From assembly GCA_036522155.1 (NCBI GenBank), contig DATDGI010000418.1, positions 1 to 5,957 of the forward strand: a DNA stretch of 5,957 nt, read 5' to 3'. The notes under the pieces are model-generated. The model was given only the letters and a program-made list of their open reading frames with translations. It was not told the origin of the DNA and ran no database searches. Source of the stretch: UBA9676 sp036522155. GTDB taxonomy: Bacteria > Actinomycetota > Actinomycetes > Streptosporangiales > Streptosporangiaceae. Made by a program: the position numbers and the translations under genes. Of this stretch, positions 1 through 5,957 are shown in pieces (within the stretch, counting starts at the first letter, position 1; every line of letters begins with the position of its first letter).

Positions 1-113
1 GGCGGAATCCCGGTCCCAGGGAGAGGTGCCCGCGGAATCCCGGGCCGGGGGAGAGGTGCCCGCGGAATCCAGGGCCGGGGGAGAGGTGCCCGCGGAATCC
101 AGGGCCGGGGGAG
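1..113. repeat. 30-bp tandem repeat, four copies
   Basis: Four head-to-tail units begin at 1, 31, 61 and 91. Each opens with (C/G)GCGGAATCC and the first three close with GAGAGGTGCC. Unit 1 is divergent in its middle. Units 2 and 3 differ at one base. Unit 4 matches unit 3 for about 23 bases and then diverges. The period is a multiple of three, so the repeat keeps frame and gives a decapeptide repeat on either strand. The array may continue beyond the left edge. Confidence 0.9.
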
Positions 114-255
114 CCGGCGGGAGAGCCGGGGAGCCGGAGGCCGGCGGTGCCGGAACGGTGCGGCGCCGCGCGGGCCCAGCGGCCCCGGCCCCGGCGGCGG
201 GGCCATCGGCGGCCGGCGCGGCGGCGGGATCGGCGTCAGGCATGGGTGTCTTCAT
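1..255 (-). CDS. Probable Pro/Ala-rich protein, N-terminal part only (runs off left edge)
   Basis: An 85-codon minus-strand frame is open from ATG at 255 to the window edge, so only an N-terminus is visible. A second in-frame ATG lies at 243, and an in-frame TGA sits 33 bases upstream of the first ATG. The peptide is low complexity: an Ala/Gly/Pro-rich stretch (residues 7-57), then a decapeptide PALDSAGTSP repeated about three times plus a partial copy. It starts 47 bases downstream of the RDD stop on the same strand, so it could be the next gene of that transcription unit. Third positions are mostly G/C, with common actinobacterial codons. No good ribosome binding site is seen for either ATG and no domain is visible. 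Such disordered N-termini often precede membrane or envelope proteins in actinomycetes, but the function cannot be called. The opposite strand is also open here (2-346) but uses AGG, AGA and GGA codons and overlaps the RDD tail, so I prefer the minus strand. The region may be non-coding. Confidence 0.4.
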   Translation of the reverse strand, partial: MKTPMPDADPAAAPAADGPAAGAGAAGPARRRTVPAPPASGSPALPPAPPALDSAGTSPPALDSAGTSPPARDSAGTSPWDRDSA

Positions 256-302
256 CGGCTGGCGGAAGCGCCTGCTGGCCCCAGGTCACCGGATCGGTCA
301 GC

Positions 303-1310
303 TCACCGTGGCGGGGCGAACCCGGTACCCGGCGGGGGCGGGCTGATCGGCTGGGCTGGCGCTTCCTCCCCTTCGCTGGCCTGCCCAGCCCGTTCGGTGA
401 CCGGGGGCGGCGGTGCCGGAGCGGCCCACGGCCCCCCGGCGGCGGCTGACCCGGCGGCGGCTGACCCGGCGGCCGGTGATCCGGCGCCAGGTGCCGGCGG
501 GCCGGCGGCCGGGACGGCCGTGGCCGTGGCCGGCCGGGCCGGGGCCGCTGGCATCAGCCGCGCCTGCTCCCGCTGGTGCCGTTCGGCAAGTACCGCGGTC
601 AGATAGACGGGCACTGGGGTCCAGGCCGGGGGCGGCGGCGCGATCTGCGCCTGCACCGCCGCCGCGATCCGGTTGCCGAGTTCGGCCCGGGCGCCCGGGG
701 TCAGCTCCGGCAGCCGGCCCAGATACCCGCGGGCCATGGCGGCCGTCTGGTCGGTGAGGCCGGACAGTTCCAGGCCCGCCGCCCAGGCGGCCAGTTCGGC
801 CGGCATCTCCGGCGGCCTCGCCGCCGCACCCCGCCGCGCGGGCAGCCGCTGCTGGATGACGAAGGTGCCGGCGAATACGTCGCCGAGCCGCTTGCCCTTG
901 GCCGACAGCAGCGAGCAGATCAGGGCGGGCACGCCGATGAACGGCACCAGCCAGAAATCCACGATCGTCGCCAGCCCGCGGACCAGCGCCTGCCGGAAGC
1001 GTTCCGGGCTGCCATCGTCGCTGACGACCCGCAGGCCGAGCGCGAACTTGCCGGGCGACCGGCCACGGGTCGTGGTTTCCCAGATGATCGGGTAGCCGAT
1101 CAGCGTGAGCACGATGATGGTGATCACCAGGGCCGCGGCCGTGGCAGCGTCCAGGCCCTGCCCGGACGCGCTCGCCCCCACGATGATCAGCAGGACGAAC
1201 ATCACCACGAACTGGATGAGCAGGTCGATCCCGAGCGCCGCGAGGCGGCTGGGAAACCGGGCGCACGGCACGTCGAGGACGACAGCTTCCCCGGTGACCA
1301 CGTCCGCCAC
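303..1310 (-). CDS. RDD-family membrane protein with long Pro/Ala-rich tail
   Basis: This is a 335-residue inner-membrane protein of the RDD family, which is of mostly unknown function and in some cases linked to ion or solute transport. The N-terminus (VVTGEAVVLDVP) is typical of actinobacterial members. The signature pair appears as R22 and D29 (RLAALGID). Membrane segments are likely at about 23-46, 58-77 and 116-135. The family motif GRSPGK lies at 83-88 and a second conserved block, KGKRLGDVFAGTFV, at 138-151. The start is GTG at 1310 because GGGAG (1316-1320 on the complement) sits five bases upstream and the family homology begins there; the frame stays open much further upstream only as antisense of the neighbouring gene. 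After about residue 155 comes a tail of about 180 residues, first moderately complex and then (from about 250) Pro/Ala/Gly-rich with GSAAA repeats. It diverges from the SpoIIM-like gene, an arrangement matching my memory of Rv3694c/Rv3695. The family call is strong; the biochemical role is unknown. Confidence 0.9.
   Translation of the reverse strand: MADVVTGEAVVLDVPCARFPSRLAALGIDLLIQFVVMFVLLIIVGASASGQGLDAATAAALVITIIVLTLIGYPIIWETTTRGRSPGKFALGLRVVSDDGSPERFRQALVRGLATIVDFWLVPFIGVPALICSLLSAKGKRLGDVFAGTFVIQQRLPARRGAAARPPEMPAELAAWAAGLELSGLTDQTAAMARGYLGRLPELTPGARAELGNRIAAAVQAQIAPPPPAWTPVPVYLTAVLAERHQREQARLMPAAPARPATATAVPAAGPPAPGAGSPAAGSAAAGSAAAGGPWAAPAPPPPVTERAGQASEGEEAPAQPISPPPPGTGFAPPR
436..495. 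repeat. 15-bp tandem repeat within the RDD protein tail
   Basis: Four consecutive 15-base units begin at 436, 451, 466 and 481. The first two are identical (CCGGCGGCGGCTGAC) and the last two have diverged. On the minus strand they encode a GSAAA-type pentapeptide repeat in the C-terminal tail of the RDD protein. The array keeps frame, as expected of replication-slippage expansion tolerated in a disordered tail. Confidence 0.85.
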
Positions 1311-1315
1311 GTTCG

Positions 1316-1320
1316 CTCCC
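1316..1320 (-). promoter_or_regulatory. Ribosome binding site of the RDD gene
   Basis: GGGAG on the minus strand ends five bases before the GTG at 1310, a normal spacing. It decides this start over the second in-frame GTG three codons later, for which the spacing would be too long. A further AGGAG lies 13 bases upstream of the GTG, too far to be optimal. Confidence 0.65.
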
Positions 1321-1342
1321 AGTCTCCTACCGTTTGCGGCTA

Positions 1343-1371
1343 AGGCTAATGGCCAGCCCGCCAGTAGTCTC
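1343..1371 (-). promoter_or_regulatory. Possible promoter of the RDD gene
   Basis: On the minus strand TAGCCT (1348-1343) fits the TANNNT -10 pattern. A weak -35 candidate, GAGACT (1371-1366), lies 17 bases upstream. Transcription would start near 1336 and give a leader of about 26 bases containing the ribosome binding site. The -35 match is poor, so this rests mainly on position in a short divergent intergenic region. Confidence 0.3.
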
Positions 1372-1377
1372 CTGTCG
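1365..1377 (+). promoter_or_regulatory. Probable leaderless promoter (-10 box) of the SpoIIM-like gene
   Basis: TAGTCT at 1365-1370 fits the TANNNT -10 pattern, and six bases later comes the GTG start codon at 1377. That puts the expected transcription start on or next to the first base of the start codon. There is no Shine-Dalgarno sequence upstream of the GTG. This geometry is the recognised hallmark of leaderless mRNAs, which are common in actinobacteria. No convincing -35 box is visible. Confidence 0.55.
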
Positions 1378-2372
1378 TGGACGTGGACGCCTATGTGGCC
1401 GCGCACGAGCCGGAATGGCGGCGGCTGGACGAACTGGTCAAGCGGCGGCGCCGGCTGACCGGCCCGGAGATCGACGAACTGGTCACGCTCTACCAGCGGA
1501 CCACGACCCACCTGTCCGCGGTGAGGGCGGCCGCCCACGACCCAATCCTGGTGGCGGGCCTGTCCAGCCGGGTGGCCCGGGCCCGGGCGGCGGTGACCGG
1601 CGCGCACGCGGCGGACTGGGGCATCGTCGGCCGATTCGTGCTGGTGTCCTTCCCGGCGATGGCCTACCGGGCGCGCTGGTGGTGGCTGGCCACCGCGGCC
1701 GGCTCCCTGGCGGCCGCGCTGGTCATGGGCTGGTGGCTGGCCCGGTCTCCGGCCCTGCAGGCCGCGCTGCTGCCCGCGTCCGAAGTCCGGCAACTGGTGA
1801 ACCACCAGTTCCAGGGCTACTACTCGCAGTATGCGGCACCCGCGTTCGCGGCCGAGGTATGGACCCACAACGTGTGGGCGGCGGCGCTGGCGCTTATCTT
1901 CGGGATCGCGCTGGGGCTGCCCACGCTGCTGGTTCTGTTCGACAACGCCGCGAACATCGCGGTGGACGGTGCCCTGATGATCTCCCACGGCAAGGGTGTG
2001 CTGTTCTTCGCGCTGATCCTGCCGCACGGGATGCTGGAACTGTCGGCGGTGTTCCTGGCCGCGGCCACCGGGCTGCGGCTGGGCTGGACCGTGATCGACC
2101 CCGGCCCCCGGCCGCGCGGCCAGGCCCTGGCCGAGGAAGGCCGGTCCGCCGTCACCATCGCGCTCGGCCTGGTGGTGGTGCTGCTGGTGTCGGGCGCCAT
2201 CGAGGCCTTCGTCACCCCGTCGCCCCTGCCCACCTGGGCGCGGATCGCCATCGGCGGGGTGGCCGAGACGGCGTTCCTGACCTATGTGCTGGTGCTCGGC
2301 CGCCGCGCGGTCGCGGCCGGCCAGACCGCGGACATCGCGGAGGCGCCGGACACCGTCCCGGTGGCCGGCTGA
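1377..2372 (+). CDS. SpoIIM-family (stage II sporulation protein M-like) membrane protein
   Basis: This 331-residue protein belongs to the SpoIIM/DUF95 family. In endospore formers SpoIIM is part of the engulfment complex; actinobacterial homologues have no demonstrated sporulation role, so the name is by homology only. The first 90 residues form a charged cytoplasmic region (EWRRLDELVKRRRRLTG at 13-29, ELVTLYQRTTTHLS at 34-47) typical of the actinobacterial branch. Hydrophobic segments lie near 101-121, 166-188, 206-231, 258-278 and 287-307. Family blocks include PHGMLELSAVFLAAATG (216-232) and SGAIEAFVTPSPLP (272-285). GTG at 1377 is chosen because MDVDAYVAAH is where family members begin and a -10 box sits just upstream. 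The gene is alone on the plus strand, divergent from RDD and convergent with the DUF58-MoxR-DUF4350 operon. Length and domain content look complete. Confidence 0.9.
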   Translation: MDVDAYVAAHEPEWRRLDELVKRRRRLTGPEIDELVTLYQRTTTHLSAVRAAAHDPILVAGLSSRVARARAAVTGAHAADWGIVGRFVLVSFPAMAYRARWWWLATAAGSLAAALVMGWWLARSPALQAALLPASEVRQLVNHQFQGYYSQYAAPAFAAEVWTHNVWAAALALIFGIALGLPTLLVLFDNAANIAVDGALMISHGKGVLFFALILPHGMLELSAVFLAAATGLRLGWTVIDPGPRPRGQALAEEGRSAVTIALGLVVVLLVSGAIEAFVTPSPLPTWARIAIGGVAETAFLTYVLVLGRRAVAAGQTADIAEAPDTVPVAG

Positions 2373-2389
2373 CCGCGCTCCGCCCGGCC

Positions 2390-2441
2390 CCAGACGTGGA
2401 CTATTCGGGTCGCTATAGCAGCCCTTATCGTCCACGTCCGG
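2390..2441. terminator. 46-bp near-palindrome between convergent genes; likely bidirectional terminator
   Basis: GACGTGGAC (2393-2401) is perfectly complementary to GTCCACGTC (2430-2438). The symmetry continues inward through GGG/CCC (2407-2409, 2422-2424) to a central GCTATAGC (2412-2419), with 18 of 23 positions symmetric. One more CC/GG pair flanks the arms. As RNA it folds into one interrupted hairpin on either strand. It lies 18 bases after the SpoIIM-like stop and about 39 bases beyond the DUF58 stop, where both transcripts should end. There is no U-tract on either side, which is common for actinobacterial terminators. An operator or a dispersed palindromic repeat are alternatives. Confidence 0.6.
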
Positions 2442-2479
2442 TTCTGGAGCCGACGGTGGGCGGCGCCAACGGTGGGTTG

Positions 2480-3768
2480 TTAGAGGCGGCCGGCGGCCTT
2501 GAGTTCCAGGTAGGCGTCGGCGAGCACCGGCGGCAGCCGGTCCGGCGTGGCGTCCACCACCAGTGCGCCATGGCGCTGCAGCAGGGCCGAGATCCGCTGC
2601 CGGCCCGCCCGGGCCTGCTCCGCCGCGGCCGCCGCGTAGACCTGGCCGACGTCGTCCCGGCCGGCCACCATCTCGGCCAGGGCCGGGTCGGCAACCGCCG
2701 CCACCAGCACCTGGTTGCGGGCCGCCAGCAACGGCAGCCGGGGCAGGAGCCCCTCCTCGACCGCGGCCGGGTTGAGGTCGGTCAGCAGCACGATGAGACT
2801 GCGCTGGCGGGCGGTGGTGAGCGCGGCACTGGCCAGGGCGGCGGCATCGGTCTCCACCAGTTCCGGCTCGATGGCGGCCATCGCCTCGGTGACCGCGGGC
2901 AGCACCGCGGACCGCGAGGCGCCCACTACCCTCGCCCGCAGCTGCCGGTCCACCGCCAGGAAGTCGACCCGGTCGCCGGCGCGCACGGCCAGCGCGGTCA
3001 GCAGCAGCGCCGCGTCCATCGAGGTATCCAGCCGGGGGGTGCCGCCCACCCGGCCCGCCGAGGTGCGGCCGGTGTCGAGCACGATCAGGATGCGGCGGTC
3101 ACGCTCCGGCCGCCAGGTGCGCACCACCACGTCGCGGCGCCGCGCGGTGGCCCGCCAGTCGATGGACCTGACGTCGTCGCCGATCACATACTCGCGCAGC
3201 GAGTCGAACTCGCTGCCCTGCCCCCGCAGCAGCGCCCGGTGCTGCCCGTCGAGCTGGCGCAGCCGGGACAGCTTCTCCGGCAGGTGCCGGCGGCTGCGGA
3301 ACGGCGGCAGCACCCGCACCGTCCATGGCACCTGCCGCCGGGCCTGGCGGGCGGCGAGCCCGAGCGGCCCACGTGAGCGGATAGTGACGATCGCCGGCTG
3401 CTTGTCACCCCGCCGGGTGGGGGTGAGCGTCGTGGTGAGCGCGGCCTGGCTGCCCGCGGGGATGCGGACCCGCGCATGATGCGGCTGTGCCCCGGCGCTC
3501 GGCACCCAGGCATCGCGGATGTCGGCCCGCAGCGTCCGCCGGCCCGGGTTGGCGACCGTCAGGGTGACCGGCGCGCTCTGCCCGAGCAGCACCTTGGTCT
3601 CACCGGCCCGGGTCAGCCTGATCGGGCCGGTCCGCGCCGCCAGCGCCACGTCGGCCACGATCGCCGCCAGCAGCAGCCCGTTCACGGCCAGCAGGGCGGC
3701 CCCGTCCCGGGCCGCCACGATCACCAGCGCCCCGATCAGCGCGGCCAGCGCGGCCCGGCCGGTCAGGG

Positions 3769-3772
<4 letters not shown>
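2480..3772 (-). CDS. DUF58-domain protein with vWA-like fold, MoxR partner
   Basis: This 430-residue protein has two N-terminal hydrophobic segments (about 6-22 and 24-46), so it is probably membrane-anchored. A beta-rich region follows (50-155), carrying the PANPGRR-type turn and the TPTRRG motif at 117-122. The DUF58 signature is at 185-221: GSEFDSLREYVIGDD, VRSIDWRATAR and the VVVRTW strand. A vWA-like domain begins at RILIVLDTGRTS (227-238). The metal-site motif is degenerate: D233, G235 and T237 stand where DxSxS is usual, with D332 of LLTDLNP in the second acidic position. DUF58 proteins are encoded next to MoxR ATPases across bacteria and are thought to be their clients or adaptors. 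The start is ATG at 3772, overlapping the MoxR stop as ATGA; the frame is open for 53 more codons upstream, but that part is out-of-frame MoxR coding sequence. The gene is the last of its operon and ends before the palindrome. It looks full-length. Confidence 0.93.
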
Positions 3773-4838
<1,066 letters not shown>

Positions 4839-4842
<4 letters not shown>

Positions 4843-5957
4843 TGCGTGAGCACCTGCCCTTCCAGCGTGTCAAGGTCAGCCGCGAGCCGCACCAGCCCAC
4901 CGTCGTCACCGGGGTCCGGCCCGAACAGCATGTCCTGGATCTCGCTTGCGGTGCGGCCGGTTCGGCCGGCCAGCTCCTGGCTGACCGCCTCCGGTGCGGT
5001 CCCGGCGGGCAGCCCGGTGCGGGCCGTGATCCGCGCCACGGTAGCGGCGCGCAGTGCGGCAGCGGCCCGGCCCCGCGCCCGCCGGGACCGGTACAGCCGG
5101 CCGTGGCCTTCCACGGTCTCGCTGGCGCGGACCACCACCGGCAGCGGCTCGGCCACCAGCGGCCCGAACCTGCGCATCCGCCACAGCGCGGCCAGCACCG
5201 CGGCGATGGCGAGTTCGGCCAGCACCAGGTACATCGGGCCGGGTATCAGGCTGGGTACCGAGCGGCCCGCCGGGACGATCACCGGTGATGGCAGCAGCCA
5301 GGCCACGCGGGAGTCCGGGGCCAGCAGGTTCAGCGCGAGCGCGGCGTTGCCGTCCGCGCCCAGGTGGCCGTTCGTGAGCGGGGTGCCGGTGCCCAGCACG
5401 CTGATGATCCGGCCGCGGCTGGCGTAGCGCACCAGCGAGGCGTACCCGGTGCCCGGAGCCACCCGCGGGCTGGGGATGGGGGCCGCCGGGTAGCAGCGCC
5501 AGGCACCGCGGACGGCCGAGGTCAGCAGCTCGCCGCCGGTGTCGGCGGGCCCGGCCAGCTGCCCGCCTGGCCACCCGCAGCCGGGGCGGTGGCTGGCTAC
5601 CGGCGCCAGGCCGGCCAGGGTGACCCCGGGCGCCAGCGCCCGCAGCGCGCTCCGGCCGGGGGCGACGATCAGCAGGTCGGCCTGTCCGGCCGCGAGCCGG
5701 GCCAGTGATCCGCCGGTCAGCAGTCCGGGATCGGTGACGACCACCGCGCCGTGCGCCTGGCCCGCCTGGGCCAGGGCGGCAGCGGCGGTCCCGGCGATCG
5801 TCACCCGCTTGCCCTGCCCGGCCAGCAGCGCGGCCAGCGCGTGCGTGCCGTCGCCGCCCACGTTGCGCGGATCGAGCGGCCGGGTGACCGGGGAGGCGGG
5901 CTGCAGCAGCGCGATCACCACGCCGCCCAGCAGGATGATCGCCACCAGCGCGGCCGG
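4839..5957 (-). CDS. DUF4350-domain membrane protein (5' end beyond window)
   Basis: 373 codons are visible and the frame stays open to the right edge, so the true start is probably outside; the GTG at 5945 lies inside the first membrane helix. Numbering from that GTG, a membrane segment covers about 1-15. Then comes a likely extracytoplasmic DUF4350 domain (about 20-210), with GGDGTHALAALLAGQGKRVTI (30-50) and the closing GADGNAALALNLLAP (196-210). A second helix lies at about 238-255 and a basic cytoplasmic tail follows (RMRRFGPLVAEPLPVVVRASETVEGHGRLYRSRRARGRAAAALR, 256-299), a strongly conserved actinobacterial block. The only two cysteines, C123 (GCGWPGG) and C151 (WRCYP), both fall in the presumed outer domain and could form a disulfide. 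The domain resembles the glutamine-amidotransferase-like fold used for binding, with no catalytic residue that I can identify. It is the first visible gene of the DUF4350-MoxR-DUF58 operon; a DUF4129 gene often lies further upstream in this locus. Confidence 0.88.

Noticed and set aside
1..120. 30-bp repeats considered as a CRISPR array or iteron origin.
   Set aside because: The units are directly contiguous with no unique spacers and keep a coding period; no cas or replication gene is nearby.
258..275. Small hairpin GCTGGCG/CGCCTGC between the RDD stop and the next minus-strand ATG, considered as a terminator.
   Set aside because: The main stem is only four base pairs plus two after a mismatch, with no U-tract; hairpins this short are expected by chance at this GC content.
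2..346. Plus-strand open frame from the left edge, possibly the end of an upstream plus gene.
   Set aside because: It uses several AGG, AGA and GGA codons that are uncommon in such genomes, overlaps the RDD coding end by 44 bases, and its tail is the antisense of the RDD C-terminus. The minus frame in 1-255 fits better, though neither is certain.
1311..2435. Minus-strand open frame continuing 375 codons upstream of the RDD start, which would give a 710-residue protein.
   Set aside because: It is antisense to the SpoIIM-like gene, has no family resemblance in that stretch and is rich in Arg/Gly/Gln as expected of a GC-driven shadow frame. The RDD homology and ribosome binding site place the start at 1310.

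Overview
The window is very GC-rich (well above 70% by eye). Its genes have strongly G/C-biased third codon positions, GTG starts are frequent, and stop/start overlaps are tight. Together with the families present, this points to a high-GC actinomycete (Streptomyces, Frankia, Streptosporangiales or mycobacterial type); I cannot place it further.

Layout, left to right. Positions 1-255 hold 30-bp tandem repeats inside a probable Pro/Ala-rich reading frame on the minus strand that runs off the left edge. Positions 303-1310 (minus) encode an RDD-family membrane protein with an unusually long Pro/Ala-rich tail. A 66-bp divergent intergenic region (1311-1376) follows, with a probable leaderless promoter for the plus-strand gene. 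Positions 1377-2372 (plus) encode a SpoIIM-family (stage II sporulation protein M-like) membrane protein. A 107-bp convergent intergenic region (2373-2479) carries a 46-bp near-palindrome. Positions 2480-5957 (minus) hold an operon read right to left: DUF4350 membrane protein (5' end outside the window), MoxR-type AAA+ ATPase, DUF58 protein. The last three genes are joined by 4-base stop/start overlaps (GTGA and ATGA), which implies translational coupling.

The gene set is a known but poorly understood actinobacterial neighbourhood. From memory, M. tuberculosis Rv3691-Rv3695 has the same families in the same order and relative orientation (DUF4350, moxR2, DUF58, opposite-strand SpoIIM-like, RDD). 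The likely working model is that the MoxR ATPase acts as a chaperone or remodeller on the vWA-like DUF58 protein at the membrane. The DUF4350 protein would provide an extracytoplasmic sensing or binding domain, and the SpoIIM-like and RDD proteins would be membrane partners. The substrate is unknown.

I see no RNA genes, CRISPR array, transposase, phage gene or clear sign of horizontal transfer. The least explained items are the convergent palindrome, the compact divergent promoter region and the repeat-bearing reading frame at the left edge. The core genes look like ordinary members of conserved families.
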